Shown: positions 35,874 through 47,633, numbered from the stretch's first letter. The stretch is DNA of 64,000 bases from Roseiflexus sp. (GCA_017743475.1 JAGHYV010000001.1:124001-188000); one strand, 5' to 3'. Notes: generated by a model from the sequence alone, not told the origin. Translations and numbers: made by a program.

Positions 35874-36191
35874 GTGATCTACTCGCCGTCGGTTACGGTT
35901 CCTGATGCGTCTGCGGCGTCGGCGCCAGCGCGTGGTTTGCGCTTCTTTTGGGGGTTATTCATTGTCAATGCGCTGCTGTTCGGTTCACTTCTCGTTGCAC
36001 TCCTGCTGATGTCTCACCTGCCTGCCAGATTGCTCGACTCGCTCGAAGCGGAGACGCTCCGTGCTGCGGTGTTCACCTGCCTTGATGGAACCGTCGATGA
36101 TCCGTTCGTTGAAGCAGCGCCAGGCGTCTTCGTGCGCGCCAGCAATCTCAGTGGTCTCCGGCTAATTGGGATTGTCTACTACCATTATTGA
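35874..36191 (+). CDS. Single-pass membrane protein of unknown function
   Basis: A 105-residue protein from GTG 35874, which has GAGGAGG at good spacing. One transmembrane helix (FFWGLFIVNALLFGSLLVALLLMSHL) follows a short cytoplasmic arm and precedes an outer part of about 55 residues (LDSLEAETLRAAVFTCLDGTVDDPFVEAAPGVFVRASNLSGLRLIGIVYYHY). I recognise no family. It is transcribed divergently from the YggT-like gene, with about 110 bases between, and is followed by about 200 bases without a gene before murA on the other strand. Confidence 0.6.
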   Translation: MIYSPSVTVPDASAASAPARGLRFFWGLFIVNALLFGSLLVALLLMSHLPARLLDSLEAETLRAAVFTCLDGTVDDPFVEAAPGVFVRASNLSGLRLIGIVYYHY

Positions 36192-36390
36192 AGGTGAGCC
36201 CAATTTCCGTTAAGTCGCAGAATGGTAGATCGCGCCGATATTGACGTTGTGCTGCGCGATATGAGTGGACCGCGACCACTCGTTATCTACCGACTGCGTC
36301 ATTGATGCTCGCCATCGCGTGGCGTTCAGGGCGGGTGAAGACAATGCGGTCACCCGCCTGTATCCCTTCACCAGCGGTTCACGACACACC

Positions 36391-37683
36391 CTACCGCACA
36401 CGCTCAATATGCGCTCCAAGGGTGCGCAGACGCTCATCAATCCGCTCATAGCCGCGGTCGATCTGACCGATATTGTAAATAACGCTGCGCCCCTGAGCAC
36501 ACAACGCCGCCAGCAACATCGCCATGCCCGCGCGAATGTCGGGGCTTGGCAATCCATCCGGTTCACCGTACAACTGGCTCGGACCGACAACCACGACGCG
36601 ATGCGGATCGCATAGGATAATCCGTGCTCCCATGCTGATCAATCGATCCACAAAGAACAACCGGCTCTCGAACATTTTTTCCCAGATCAGGATCGTACCG
36701 CGCGCCTGCGTGGCAACCACGATGGCGATACTGATCAGGTCCGGGTTGAACCCGGGCCAGGGAGAGGAATCGATCTTCGGAATGGCATTGTGCACATCAT
36801 CGCGGATGCACAGATCCTGATCCGCTGGCACAACGATGTCGTCGCCCTCGTCACGCCAGGTGACGCCTAGCCGACCAAATGCAATTCGTGTCATGCGGTG
36901 CTCGGAGGGGCGCGCACCAACGATCCGTAGGGAACTGCGGGTCACTGCCGCCAGCCCAATGAACGATGCCACTTCCATGAAGTCTGGTCCAATCGTGTAC
37001 TCACCGCCTCGCAGAGATGACACGCCCTGGATGAAGAGACGGTTGGTGCCGATCCCTTCAATGCGCGCGCCCAACCGATTGAGAAAGTGGCAGAGATCCT
37101 GCACGTGTGGCTCGGAGGCAGCATTGCTGATCACGGTGTCCCCCTCAGCAAGCACAGCCGCCATGATCGCTTGCTCGGTGCCGGTAACGCTCATTTCGTC
37201 GAGAAACAGGTCGGTACCACGCAGTCGATCAGCGTGCAGCAGGTAGGCCGTTGGGGTGACTTCAATAGAGACGCCAAGATCGCGCAAGGCGTTGAGGTGC
37301 GTATCGAGGCGTCGACGTCCGATCATGTCGCCGCCTGGTCGGGGTATGGTGGCGAACCCTCGCCGCGCCAGCAGTGGGCCGGCGAGCAGTACCGAGGCGC
37401 GAATCTTGCGCGCCAGCGCAGGGTCTGGTTCTGCTGCCCCAACATTGGCAGCGCAGATTGACCAGCTGTGCGAACCGCGGCGTTCAACCTGTGCACCGAG
37501 GTGTTCCAGCAGCCCGATCATTGACGCAACGTCGCCGATCTGCGGAATGTTGTGTAACACAACTTCGTGGTTGGTCAGCAGCGTTGCAGCCAGCAGTGGC
37601 AACGCTGCATTCTTGTTGCCAGACGGCTTAATGCTTCCACTGAGACGGTGACCGCCTTCGATAACGAAACGTTCCACGTTCAT
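36391..37683 (-). CDS. murA: UDP-GlcNAc enolpyruvyl transferase, Cys-to-Asp variant
   Basis: A 430-residue enzyme that transfers enolpyruvate from PEP to UDP-GlcNAc, the first committed step of peptidoglycan synthesis. The substrate Lys is in [14 protein letters not shown] and the family core is intact to the end ([37 protein letters not shown]). The catalytic loop reads [15 protein letters not shown] then [11 protein letters not shown]. The position that is Cys115 in the E. coli enzyme, the residue fosfomycin alkylates, is Asp119 here (codon at 37327-37329). The start at 37683 opens with [11 protein letters not shown]. It is downstream of the DUF697 gene with a 14-base gap. Confidence 0.94.
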   Translation of the reverse strand: MNVERFVIEGGHRLSGSIKPSGNKNAALPLLAATLLTNHEVVLHNIPQIGDVASMIGLLEHLGAQVERRGSHSWSICAANVGAAEPDPALARKIRASVLLAGPLLARRGFATIPRPGGDMIGRRRLDTHLNALRDLGVSIEVTPTAYLLHADRLRGTDLFLDEMSVTGTEQAIMAAVLAEGDTVISNAASEPHVQDLCHFLNRLGARIEGIGTNRLFIQGVSSLRGGEYTIGPDFMEVASFIGLAAVTRSSLRIVGARPSEHRMTRIAFGRLGVTWRDEGDDIVVPADQDLCIRDDVHNAIPKIDSSPWPGFNPDLISIAIVVATQARGTILIWEKMFESRLFFVDRLISMGARIILCDPHRVVVVGPSQLYGEPDGLPSPDIRAGMAMLLAALCAQGRSVIYNIGQIDRGYERIDERLRTLGAHIERVR

Positions 37684-37697
37684 TACTCCTCTGGCAA

Positions 37698-38852
37698 TCA
37701 TTCTGAGTCATTCGAGGACACAGAAGGACGACGCAACGGCAAGCGATGACGCACGCGCCGTAGCGTCTGGTGACTGCGCTGGCGCGCCTGTTCGACCAGA
37801 TGACCGACGCGGTCTGCCACCCGACCTGCCATTTCTTTTGCTGTGTTGCCGGTTGCTTCTCCAGTCGAACGTGCCTGTTCGATCAATTCGCGCGCCTTTG
37901 CCACGCCGATTGTTCGCGCTTCACCCGCGATCCGCGCCAGTTCCTCGCGCGGGATCAGTTCTCCCGTTTCATACCAGCGCCAGGCCGCCATGCCTGTTGC
38001 ATAGGTGCCGGCGTAGGCGATACCGACCTTGGGTACCACGCCCCAAGCTGGCGCCAGGCCGACCAGGGTGCGGGCAAGTTCGCGCCAGACGAACGCTCCG
38101 CCAACGACCGGCATAACCTCTGCGATGCGCTGACGAAAGTCGGGCGGGGCGCCATACGCCAGCGCCAGGCGATAGACCATGATCGCCTGGTTCTTGGTGA
38201 GCACCAGAATATCCGCCACGGCGAAGGGGATGCCGAGGATTGGGATCTGCTCCGGCAGGCTGGAAGCCAGCGCATAGGCGGCATTTGTCATCGACGTGGA
38301 GTCGATCAGGCGACGCGCATACACGGCGCGCACGCCGGGGAAGCGACGCGCCGCAGCAAGATGCTGCGTTGCCGGAAGATGCTCATAGAACCCCTCGGCG
38401 AAACGGCGCACCGCGCTGTTGTGATCCGGGTCTGGGATAACGACCGCTCGCGCGGCGGCGGATGGGGGCAACGGTGCGCTGGTGGCTGCCAGGCGCTCAC
38501 CGAAGAGCAGCATCAGAACAGCAGGGCGCGGAAGGCGATCAATCTGCGTCAGCGCCATTGCGTCCGATTCGGTTAACCCAATGCGGCTATCGACCGCGAG
38601 AATGAGCATATCTGCGGAGCGCAGGAGATCGGTCCGCCGGGTTGCTTCGCGCAATGAAAGCGGCGTGAGAGACCTGGACGTGAGCGGGTAGCGGTTGGGA
38701 CCACGGTACGCCAGTGTGTCAATAGTGGCCAGCGCCAGATCGTGCCCGACAGCGACGATGTGGAGCGGTTGTTCCGCCTCTGCGCGAATTGCGCCAGCAT
38801 CGATTTCACGGATTGTTGCCCACAGATTGCCCAGGGCGCTCCAACGCGACAT
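37698..38852 (-). CDS. DUF697 membrane-associated protein with degenerate GTPase-like front
   Basis: A 384-residue protein. Residues 25-140 have the strand pattern of a P-loop GTPase ([47 protein letters not shown]), but there is no Walker A lysine and no NKxD, so it probably does not bind GTP. Residues about 185-330 contain the DUF697 region with helices [44 protein letters not shown] and [34 protein letters not shown]. The C terminus is a basic helical tail. GGAGGCGG precedes the ATG. murA follows, which hints at an envelope role, but this is only positional. Confidence 0.75.
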   Translation of the reverse strand: MSRWSALGNLWATIREIDAGAIRAEAEQPLHIVAVGHDLALATIDTLAYRGPNRYPLTSRSLTPLSLREATRRTDLLRSADMLILAVDSRIGLTESDAMALTQIDRLPRPAVLMLLFGERLAATSAPLPPSAAARAVVIPDPDHNSAVRRFAEGFYEHLPATQHLAAARRFPGVRAVYARRLIDSTSMTNAAYALASSLPEQIPILGIPFAVADILVLTKNQAIMVYRLALAYGAPPDFRQRIAEVMPVVGGAFVWRELARTLVGLAPAWGVVPKVGIAYAGTYATGMAAWRWYETGELIPREELARIAGEARTIGVAKARELIEQARSTGEATGNTAKEMAGRVADRVGHLVEQARQRSHQTLRRVRHRLPLRRPSVSSNDSE

Positions 38853-39041
38853 ACCGCCTCCTGTTTCATGCTTTTCGATTATAGCACGTACCAGCAGTGG
38901 TACAGGCTGACAGGAAACTGAGACGGGGCAGCGGGTCAGTCAGAGGAGCGCGGCAGGATTGTGAGCGCAGTGCAAGGACATCCCACACCCCGGACGCCCA
39001 TGCACTGCACGAAAATATGACATGTCCAGCCAGCAGAGGCT

Positions 39042-40721
39042 TTACACCACGACCATTTCGCGATATACACCGAACACATCGCGCAGCACGTCGCACATTT
39101 CGCCAATCGTGGCGTATGCACGCACACAGTCAAGGATCGGCGGCATCAGGTTCTCCTGTCCCATCGCCGCTTCGCGCAGTGCATTGAGACGCTGCTTCAC
39201 GAGTGCGTTGTCACGGGTGGCGCGCACGCGGTTCAACCGCTCCAGGTGGCGCGCCTCGCCGTGCGGATCCATTTCAAGGATCGGGATTTCGAGCGGGGTT
39301 TTGATCGCATACCGGTTGACGCCGATCACACCGCGCCGCCCGGAGTCGATCTCGCGTTGATAGCGATAAGCAGCATCGGCGATCTCGGATTGGAAGAAGC
39401 CACGCCGGATTGCAGGAATGACCCCGCCGAGATCCTCAATTCGACGGAAGTAGGCAAGGCATTCCTCTTCCATCCGGTTGGTCAACGCTTCGACAAAGTA
39501 CGAGCCACCGAGCGGATCGACCGTATTTGCGACACCGCTTTCTTCAGCAATGATCTGTTGGGTGCGCAGAGCGATAGTGACGGCCTTTTCGGAGGGGAGC
39601 GCCAGTGCTTCGTCCATCGAATTAGTATGGAGCGACTGACACCCGCCGAGGATAGCGGCAAGCGCCTGGATAGCGGTGCGAACGATGTTATTCTCCGGTT
39701 GCTGCGCTGTGAGCGAGCATCCTGCCGTTTGTGCGTGGAAGCGCAACCAGAGCGAGCGTGGATTCTGCGCTCCGAACCGCTCACGCAGCGTACGCGCCCA
39801 GATGCGTCGAGCGGCGCGGTATTTCGCCACTTCTTCGAACAGATCGTTGTGCGCGTTGAAGAAGAAACTGAGACGCGGCGCAAACTCATCAACGTGCAGG
39901 CCGCGCTCGATAGTTGCCTGGACGTATGCCAGACCGTTAGCGAGGGTGAACGCCAATTCCTGAGCGGCAGTTGCGCCTGCTTCACGGATGTGGTAGCCGC
40001 TAATCGATATTGGATTCCACTGCGGTACATAGCGGGTAGAGAACTCAATCGTATCGACGACTAGACGCATCGATGGTTCGGGTGGGAAGATATACTCGTT
40101 CTGGGCAATGTATTCTTTCAGAATATCGTTCTGAAGTGTGCCTCGCAACTGGCTCCAGGGGATGCCGCGCTTCTCTGCTACTACCAGGTACATTGCCCAA
40201 ATAATCGCAGCTGGTGAGTTGATCGTCATTGAGGTGCTGATCTGGTCAAGTGGCAACCCATCGAGCAGTATTTCCATGTCGGCAAGCGAAGAGACTGCCA
40301 CGCCACATTTGCCGAACTCACCAGGCACTAGTGGATCGTCAGTATCGCGTCCATAGAGCGTCGGCATATCGAACGCGATCGAAAGCCCGGTCTGGCCCTG
40401 TTCGAGCAGATAGCGGAAGCGCGCATTGGTTTCCTCAGCGCTGCCAAAGCCAGCAAACATGCGCATTGTCCAGAGTTTGCCCCGATAACCGGTGGGATGA
40501 ATGCCACGCGTGAACGGATAGGCACCCGGCAACCCGATGTCGCGCACCGGGTCGGTTCCCTCCAGGTCGAGCGGGGTGTACAGGCGCTTGATCGGCTCAC
40601 CCGACACGGTCGTAAAATCGGCGTCGCGTTCAGGAGCACGTTGCAGCGTCGGTTGGAGGATGGTGCGCTCCCATTCCTGGTAGGCTTCACGGAAAGCAGC
40701 AAGCGGATCCGACATCATCGT
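39042..40721 (-). CDS. Methylmalonyl-CoA mutase, large (catalytic) subunit
   Basis: A 559-residue catalytic chain that interconverts methylmalonyl-CoA and succinyl-CoA with adenosylcobalamin. Family motifs are [92 protein letters not shown] and [15 protein letters not shown]. It ends before any B12-binding domain, so the cobalamin subunit must be a separate protein, not in this window. Tyr in MPTLYG and His in SGYHIREAG are the expected active-site residues. In this lineage it serves the 3-hydroxypropionate bi-cycle and propionate metabolism. The ATG at 40721 has GAGGAGA upstream. Confidence 0.94.
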   Translation of the reverse strand, partial: TMMSDPLAAFREAYQEWERTILQPTLQRAPERDADFTTVSGEPIKRLYTPLDLEGTDPVRDIGLPGAYPFTRGIHPTGYRGKLWTMRMFAGFGSAEETNARFRYLLEQGQTGLSIAFDMPTLYGRDTDDPLVPGEFGKCGVAVSSLADMEILLDGLPLDQISTSMTINSPAAIIWAMYLVVAEKRGIPWSQLRGTLQNDILKEYIAQNEYIFPPEPSMRLVVDTIEFSTRYVPQWNPISISGYHIREAGATAAQELAFTLANGLAYVQATIERGLHVDEFAPRLSFFFNAHNDLFEEVAKYRAARRIWARTLRERFGAQNPRSLWLRFHAQTAGCSLTAQQPENNIVRTAIQALAAILGGCQSLHTNSMDEALALPSEKAVTIALRTQQIIAEESGVANTVDPLGGSYFVEALTNRMEEECLAYFRRIEDLGGVIPAIRRGFFQSEIADAAYRYQREIDSGRRGVIGVNRYAIKTPLEIPILEMDPHGEARHLERLNRVRATRDNALVKQRLNALREAAMGQENLMPPILDCVRAYATIGEMCDVLRDVFGVYREMVVV

Positions 40722-40754
40722 CTCCTCTGGCAGTGTTCGCCATCTTTTCACAGA

Positions 40755-40784
40755 TTGACAGTTGCTTCACGACTATTGTACACT
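40755..40784 (+). promoter_or_regulatory. Promoter of the 204-residue membrane protein gene
   Basis: Consensus -35 TTGACA at 40755-40760, an 18-base spacer and TACACT at 40779-40784. The transcript would start near 40791, about 45 bases before the ATG at 40837. Confidence 0.6.
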
Positions 40785-40836
40785 ATACCCCGCCCCTCAC
40801 GTGTTTACTCCGTTCATCCATAGCGGGAGAGATGTC

Positions 40837-41451
40837 ATGCAGAAGGTGTTGGCGCGCGCACGTCGATGGCGGTTTGTCTGGATTCCAGTCCTCGTAGTCG
40901 CGAGTCTCGGATTGATGGCAGTGCGAGCGATCCCAGCGACATATATCGAGCGCCGTGAGGCGGCGCAACGTGTCTGGTCGGAACAATCGCTCACCTCATA
41001 CCGTATCGTGGTGCGTGCATTGTTCGCGGGTCGCGCCTGTGCGCAGGAGATTGAGGTGCGTGGGACCCACCAGTACGTGTTACGCGATACATGCAACTCG
41101 TCGTGGCTCTCGTTCCTGACAGTAGATCGATTGTTTGAATTGGGAGCGCGCCTCGAAGCCGGACCTGAATGCTTCCCTTCAAAGCAGGATTGTGTTTGCT
41201 ATCGCGTGCGCGTGGGGTCGATCGAGTACGATCCTACATATGGCTTCCCGGCGACGATCAACTGGCGTCGAGAAATGCAACCGAACTGGCAGCATGCCGC
41301 GTACTGGAAGCACATCTGGGAAAAGCGTGAATTGCCCAAATGCGCGACTCCCGTGCGCTCGCTCCGCCTGGAAGTCGTGTCATTGATCCCTTTGGAGAAT
41401 CATGAGACCCCGAGCCTATATCACGCGGCGTCTCCCGCAGGCGGCAATTGA
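40837..41451 (+). CDS. Membrane-anchored DUF6174-like protein
   Basis: A 204-residue protein. A basic start (QKVLARARRWR) and one helix (FVWIPVLVVASLGLMAVRAI) anchor an outer domain with LTSYRIVVRALFAGRACAQEIEV, FLTVDRLFELGARLE and CYRVRVGSIEYDPTYGFPATINW. The 'yDp.yGyP..I' ending is the mark of DUF6174-type domains, whose function is unknown. Four or more Cys residues are spread through the outer domain and may form disulfides. The ATG at 40837 has GGGAGAG upstream. The last 50 bases overlap the next gene in another frame. Confidence 0.7.
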   Translation: MQKVLARARRWRFVWIPVLVVASLGLMAVRAIPATYIERREAAQRVWSEQSLTSYRIVVRALFAGRACAQEIEVRGTHQYVLRDTCNSSWLSFLTVDRLFELGARLEAGPECFPSKQDCVCYRVRVGSIEYDPTYGFPATINWRREMQPNWQHAAYWKHIWEKRELPKCATPVRSLRLEVVSLIPLENHETPSLYHAASPAGGN

Positions 41452-42424
41452 TATTGTGTCTGCTGCCTGTGAGACAACGCTCTGGGACGATGAAGCCAAC
41501 CCCGTGCCACGCGAAACGCTCCTGCGCGCTGTGGCAGATGTGGATGGCATTCTGACCCTGCTGACTGATCGTGTCGATGCCGAATTGCTCGCTGCCGCTC
41601 CGCGCCTGAAGGTCGTCGCCAATATGGCGGTTGGCTACGATAACGTCGATCTGCCAGCGTTGACGGCGCGCGGGGTGTTGTTGACCAACACGCCCGATGT
41701 GCTGACCGAGACGACTGCCGATCTGGTGTGGGCGCTGATCCTGGCGGCATCGCGGCGGGTCGTCGAAGGTCATCGGTTGATCGCTGCTGGCGGATGGACG
41801 ACCTGGTCGCCGATGTTTATGGTCGGTCAGGATGTGCATGGCGCGACGCTCGGGATCGTCGGTGCAGGACGGATCGGTTCTGCCGTGGCGCGACGCGCAG
41901 TTGGCTTTGGTATGCCGATCCTGTACCACAACCGGCGTCCATCGCCTGCTCTGGAGGCGCAGATCGGCGCGATCCCCGGTGCCGTCATTCGCTATGCGCC
42001 CACGCTGGATGCCCTGCTCAGTGCTGCAGACGTGGTGGTGGTGCTGGTTCCGCTGACACCAGAGACTCGCGGGATGTTCGGTGCACGCGAATTTGCACTG
42101 ATGAAGCCAACGTCGGTGTTCGTTAATGCCTCACGGGGGCCCGTTGTGCGCGAGGCGGATCTGGTCGACGCGCTGAAACGCGGTCGTCCTTGGGCTGCCG
42201 GTCTCGATGTGTTCGAGCATGAGCCGATAGGTGCCGATCACCCGCTGCTGGCGTTGCCTAACGTTGTGTTGACGCCGCATATCGGGAGTGCCACCGTTGC
42301 CACCCGTACCAGGATGGCAGTGGTGGCTGCCACGAATCTGGTGGCGGCATTGACTGGTCAGCCCGTGCCGAATCCGGTCAATCAGGTTGAGGTGAAAGGT
42401 GAAGGTTGGGAAAGGGAAACGTAG
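41402..42424 (+). CDS. D-2-hydroxyacid dehydrogenase (glyoxylate/hydroxypyruvate reductase type)
   Basis: A 340-residue NAD(P)H-dependent reductase of 2-oxo acids. It has LKVVANMAVGYDNVDLPAL, LTETTADLVWALILAASRR, the dinucleotide-binding GATLGIVGAGRIGSAVARRA followed by HNRR, the catalytic Arg in NASRGPVV, Glu in VFEHEP and His in LTPHIGSAT. An Arg after the second strand of the Rossmann fold (HNRRPSP) favours NADPH. Glyoxylate reductase is the most likely activity; the 3-hydroxypropionate bi-cycle releases glyoxylate, which fits, but phosphoglycerate or other substrates remain possible. The last 10 codons (VEVKGEGWERET) are in GA-rich simple repeat. Confidence 0.9.
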   Translation: MRPRAYITRRLPQAAIDIVSAACETTLWDDEANPVPRETLLRAVADVDGILTLLTDRVDAELLAAAPRLKVVANMAVGYDNVDLPALTARGVLLTNTPDVLTETTADLVWALILAASRRVVEGHRLIAAGGWTTWSPMFMVGQDVHGATLGIVGAGRIGSAVARRAVGFGMPILYHNRRPSPALEAQIGAIPGAVIRYAPTLDALLSAADVVVVLVPLTPETRGMFGAREFALMKPTSVFVNASRGPVVREADLVDALKRGRPWAAGLDVFEHEPIGADHPLLALPNVVLTPHIGSATVATRTRMAVVAATNLVAALTGQPVPNPVNQVEVKGEGWERET

Positions 42425-42991
42425 CACATGGGACTCGTGCGATGAGAATTATGAAATCACAGCATTTCTCAGACACATAAATCCAGTCTAGCCCGCACAG
42501 TTGGGCTTCGCATTCCGTAGTCGAGTGCTCACGGCTGTTGAGCAAGTGCTCTGCTTCAGCCCGCGCAGGCAGGCTCCGCATACGTTAGCTTGCAGCTTAT
42601 AGTTTTTGAGTATTCCACTGTAGCCCGTGCAGGTGGGCCTTGCCTCGTATGGCCGGGGGCTTTGGTCTTTGAACATTTCTCTGTTCGATCTATTCGCGGG
42701 CATTCCGTCGCTGCGAGATGCCTGTCGTGGAAGAGCGTAAGCGTTCACATTTCGCCAGGAAGCGAGGGTATGGCGGTCTTTGAATAGATAATCCGGAATA
42801 GCTCGCGCAGGCGGGCTTCGACCTGAATAGTCCAGGGCTTATGGTCTTTGAACAAATAATCTGCCATAGCCCATACAGGCGGGCTTCGCCCTGGATAGCC
42901 GAGGGATTTAGCCCGACCGCAAGATGCGCGTACCGGCTTAATATTGCCCTCGTAGACATGACAAGGGCAGGACGCCCTCGTTTCCGGGCGC
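42425..42991. other. Repeat-filled intergenic region of 567 bases
   Basis: No gene seen. Five copies of the dispersed hairpin repeat occupy 42478-42915; the rest is featureless. Confidence 0.75.
42478..42915. repeat. Array of five interspersed hairpin repeats
   Basis: Units at about 42478-42530, 42545-42609, 42610-42672, 42782-42850 and 42851-42915, all in the same orientation. Each contains a variant of TAGCCCGCGCAGGCGGGCTT (stem GCCCGC/GCGGGC) and most end in GGGCTTTGGTCTTTGAA-like sequence. They are the same family as at 14320-14745. Copies differ from each other by 15-30 percent by eye. Confidence 0.8.
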
Positions 42992-44146
42992 ATGTATTAT
43001 CTCTGCCAGAAGAGCGTATTTGGTATCAACGTGAGCCGACCATCAACAAAACGCCGTCAACGCCAGCGCAGGCATGGGTTGGTGCAGCGCGCCTGGAATT
43101 TCTGGATGAACGACATCCGTTCCCGCCGATCATTCCTGGGGCGGGCAGTATCGATCACGGTCGGCGTTCTCCTGATCGCCGCCGTCGTGCTGCTGATCAT
43201 TGGCTTCGTCACGGCACGCAGCGATCTGCCCGTCTCTCCCGAGTCGGCATCATCACCCCCGCCACAGGTCACAACCACATCGGCGCCGGTTCCACTGCCA
43301 CCCTCGCCGGTATCTCTCACCCTTCTGCAAGGGTTGGAGCGCGCAACGGTCACCAACGTCGTCGATGGCGACACCATCGAGGTGTCGTTGGACGGGCGGA
43401 CTGAGCGGATTCGTCTGATCGGCGTCGATACGCCAGAAATCTCACACCCCTCACGCCCGGTCGAATGTTTCGGGCGTGAGGCGTCGGCATTCACCCGCGA
43501 GTTGCTGCATGGGCAGACGGTTCTGCTTGAAGACGACCCGACGCAGGATAATCGCGACCGCTTCAACCGTCTGTTGCGCTTTGTCTGGCTTCCTGACGGA
43601 CGGTTGGTCAACTACGAGATCATCGCACAGGGATATGGTTTTGAGTATACCTTCAGGACGCCTCACCGCTACCAGGCGCAGTTCAAAGCAGCGGAACGCG
43701 CCGCGCGCCAGGCGCAGATCGGTCTGTGGGCGCCGGAGACCTGCAACGGTGAGCGGACAGCGGCAGATGCAGTCACCCCTGTCGCCCGCACGACACCGAC
43801 GGCAGCGCCGGAAGCCACGCCATTGCCGCCATCCTTCGACGGGTGCCGCACCGAACCGAATGCGGCGCTTGCCCCAAATCTCCCGGTCGCTATTGTGGCA
43901 ATCGACAAACGTGCTGAGGTGGTGACGCTGCGCAACGTCAGCACGGCGACTGTCAACCTCGACGGCTGGACGATGTGCAGCATGCGGGGCGCGCAGATCC
44001 ATCCCGGCATCGGGGGAACGCTGGCGCCGGGCGAAACTCGCGACTTTCCACGACTTGGCGGCGGAAATATCTGGACCGACAGCGCTTCCGATCCTGGCGC
44101 CCTCTACGACGCCGAAGGGCGTCTCATCGCCTACTGGCCCGATTGA
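42992..44146 (+). CDS. Anchored SNase-type thermonuclease with C-terminal lamin-tail domain
   Basis: A 384-residue extracytoplasmic protein. One helix near residues 55-72 (ITVGVLLIAAVVLLIIGFV) anchors or exports it. A Pro/Ser/Thr linker leads to the staphylococcal-nuclease fold: ATVTNVVDGDTIEVSLDG, RIRLIGVDTPEI with Asp and Arg of the active site, FGREASAFTRELL and NRDRFNRLLRFVWL. A second linker leads to a lamin-tail-like domain (VVTLRNVSTATVNLDGWTM and FPRLGGGNIWTD). It probably degrades extracellular DNA and RNA. The N terminus is uncertain: GTG 43031 gives a shorter basic start. Confidence 0.88.
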   Translation: MYYLCQKSVFGINVSRPSTKRRQRQRRHGLVQRAWNFWMNDIRSRRSFLGRAVSITVGVLLIAAVVLLIIGFVTARSDLPVSPESASSPPPQVTTTSAPVPLPPSPVSLTLLQGLERATVTNVVDGDTIEVSLDGRTERIRLIGVDTPEISHPSRPVECFGREASAFTRELLHGQTVLLEDDPTQDNRDRFNRLLRFVWLPDGRLVNYEIIAQGYGFEYTFRTPHRYQAQFKAAERAARQAQIGLWAPETCNGERTAADAVTPVARTTPTAAPEATPLPPSFDGCRTEPNAALAPNLPVAIVAIDKRAEVVTLRNVSTATVNLDGWTMCSMRGAQIHPGIGGTLAPGETRDFPRLGGGNIWTDSASDPGALYDAEGRLIAYWPD

Positions 44147-44206
44147 CATTGCGGACGAATCGCCAGACGGAGCGAGGTCGGTTCCATTCGGCGGGTTCGC
44201 CTTTGG

Positions 44207-45231
44207 TCAGACTGCCCTTCCTTGCTCAATTCCGAAGTAACTCTTAACGTCGTTAGTGTAGTCGGGATGCAGCTCGTAAACGCGCCCTCTCTCGGAAACA
44301 ACGATCAAGGGTTCTTTACTCAAGCTATCGGCCCGCATGGTAATACCCGCTCGTGCCCCCGCTAGGTGCATACCTCTCATTTGGGGGTTCCCTGTCTCGC
44401 TCTGCAACTCCTCAATCAGCTTGCGACGAGGAATTTTGCCACCTTGCCTTGCCAGAACCTTAAACAGAGCGCGCTGGTTCGGTGTCGAACTCGAAAGAAA
44501 CCGGTGAATCTCTTCTCTAGACCACGCCCCTTTTTCTGCTGCTGTTGGCGTTTCCTCTTCTTCTTCCGCTGGCAGAGAGCGACGTAAAGCCGCAATCTCG
44601 ATTATTACCCTGACTAAATGCCCGACATCTATCGTGTCAAGAGGTAAAAGAATACTTTGTACTTTCTGATCCACGTCCTTGAGTTCCAATGAATCCAGAT
44701 CTACTTTGAGTTTGAGAAGGCTTAACAGGTCAGTACAAGAGATAAGTCGTATTCGGTCACGCCAGGCACTACCACGAATCTGGTCAGCCAATGGTGTGGT
44801 GTCACCTTCACCGACCACGTAGAGACCGAATACTTTTTCATCGGGGACTGCCTCGTTGACCCTTATCTCCTGCAAGTATTCGCCCAACTGGCCAATATCG
44901 TGGGCGACCCACGTTCCTGATTTGACTTCAAGCACTATATGCTCCCCTGTGGCTTTCTTCCATATCCCGTCAAAACTCTTCCCTTCCCTGGAGGGGCTAT
45001 ATCGTCCATACTCGACTTGAAAGCCCAGATGCCATCCCAGCGCGATGACAATATCCTGTAAATGTTTTGGGAGCTTTTGGGCAATGGCTTCCTGTATCCA
45101 CGCCTCGAAGTTTTCATATTGCCACTTTTGCTGGGATATGAAAGCCCGAAAAGTTTGAGAAGCACGGTTGCCATCTTTCAGGTCCTCTCCCAATAACTGA
45201 TTGATGCTCGTCAGGGATATGTGTTCTTGCA

Positions 45232-45232
<1 letters not shown>
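44207..45232 (-). CDS. Probable restriction endonuclease partner of the adjacent adenine methyltransferase
   Basis: A 341-residue protein. The middle part has a PD-(D/E)XK-like core: REGKSFDGIWKKA, then EHIVLEVKSGTW, where D, E and K take the catalytic positions. Before it, LQDIVIALGWHLGFQVEYG is a typical preceding helix-strand. The last about 110 residues look like a winged helix (EEIHRFLSSSTPNQRALFKVLARQGGKIPRRKLIEEL). It starts inside the stop of the methyltransferase gene (TGATG), a common layout of type II systems. The recognition site would be that of the methyltransferase. I do not recognise a named enzyme, and an antiviral nuclease of other type is possible. Confidence 0.75.
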
Positions 45233-46782
<1,550 letters not shown>

Positions 46783-47538
46783 CTACTTGCTCGCAACGAC
46801 AAAGACACGCCCTTCCTTTTCAGGCTCATCGAGGGCTGTCTTCAAGTCTTGAATCCTGGCAAAGTAAACGTTCTTCCAGCCAGCATCGTGCAAGAGATCG
46901 CTCACCTTTTTCATTTCAAAGGCAGTGTTGAAGACGATCTCTTCAAAGCGCTCATACAGTCCGTTGGGCAGGCGAACAAATCCGCTTATTCTTGTCCACG
47001 CCTTATCGCTCATCCCATCATACATGCCGTGAGTGATGATTACCGCATCTTCGTCGCTTTCGTCAACATAAACGTTGTTCCAACGTCTCAACCCACTGCG
47101 TGTGTTGAGGTCAAAGATAAAGTACCCATCACTGACGGCGGAGACGCATTGAAAACATCGGTACAATGCCTGTTCGTCCTCGAGATGATTGAGCGCGTCA
47201 TAGGTCGAAACGACCAGACCAAAGCGCTCATCGAAGGTGAAGTTGCTTGCATCGCCCTGAACAAAAGCGGCCTGCCCCGAATCGATGTATGGGCGCGCAT
47301 GTTCACGCGCATATTCAAGCATGGGTTCCGAGAGATCAAGGCCAACGACGCGATACCCCTTCTCCAGAAAATAGACCGCAAGATGCCCGGTGCCACAACA
47401 GAGATCGAGGACGGTCTTGTCCTTGTGTCCAATCGGCGTGGCGGCATAAAAATCGAGGAGAAGCGGAGCAACCTGCCTGGCAAAACCCGACCATCGCAGA
47501 TTGTAGGCTCTGGCGAAGCCCTGACTGTACGACTGCAT
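46783..47538 (-). CDS. SAM-dependent methyltransferase, small-molecule type
   Basis: A 251-residue class I methyltransferase. AdoMet motif I is VLDLCCGTGHLAVYFLEKG, motif II GLDLSEPMLEYAREH and motif III region FVQGDASNFTFDERFGLVVSTYDALNHLED. The C-terminal half (YFIFDLNTRSGLRRWNN, RISGFVRLPNGLYERFEE) resembles the Methyltransf_25 group near sarcosine/glycine or ubiquinone-type enzymes; the substrate is unknown. AGGAGTG precedes the ATG at 47538. It has an extended -10 (TGA TATAAT) at 47664-47672. Base composition is nearer the neighbouring restriction-modification genes than the GC-rich flanks. Confidence 0.85.
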   Translation of the reverse strand: MQSYSQGFARAYNLRWSGFARQVAPLLLDFYAATPIGHKDKTVLDLCCGTGHLAVYFLEKGYRVVGLDLSEPMLEYAREHARPYIDSGQAAFVQGDASNFTFDERFGLVVSTYDALNHLEDEQALYRCFQCVSAVSDGYFIFDLNTRSGLRRWNNVYVDESDEDAVIITHGMYDGMSDKAWTRISGFVRLPNGLYERFEEIVFNTAFEMKKVSDLLHDAGWKNVYFARIQDLKTALDEPEKEGRVFVVASK

Positions 47539-47597
47539 CTGATTCACTCCTGCGAACATGAGATCGCCCAACGGTTTGCGGCTAAGCCATAGCGCCG

Positions 47598-47633
47598 GAG
47601 CGAGCGAAGCGAGCGGAGACGCTGTCGGCTGGA
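47598..47633. repeat. Dispersed GAGCGAGCGAAGCGA repeat, copy 2
   Basis: Same element as at 4519-4556: GAGCGAGCGAAGCGA at 47598-47612, then GCGGAGACGC and TGTCGGCTGGA. Here it lies in the leader between the methyltransferase promoter and its ATG. Confidence 0.7.

Noticed and set aside
37698-38852. Functional Era/YcjX-type GTPase
   Set aside because: There is no Walker A lysine and no NKxD; only the fold pattern and the DUF697 part remain.
40837-41451. Lipoprotein
   Set aside because: No lipobox Cys follows the N-terminal helix.
42478-42915. CRISPR array
   Set aside because: The repeated part is 65-70 bases and imperfect, there are no equal-length unique spacers, and no cas genes are near.
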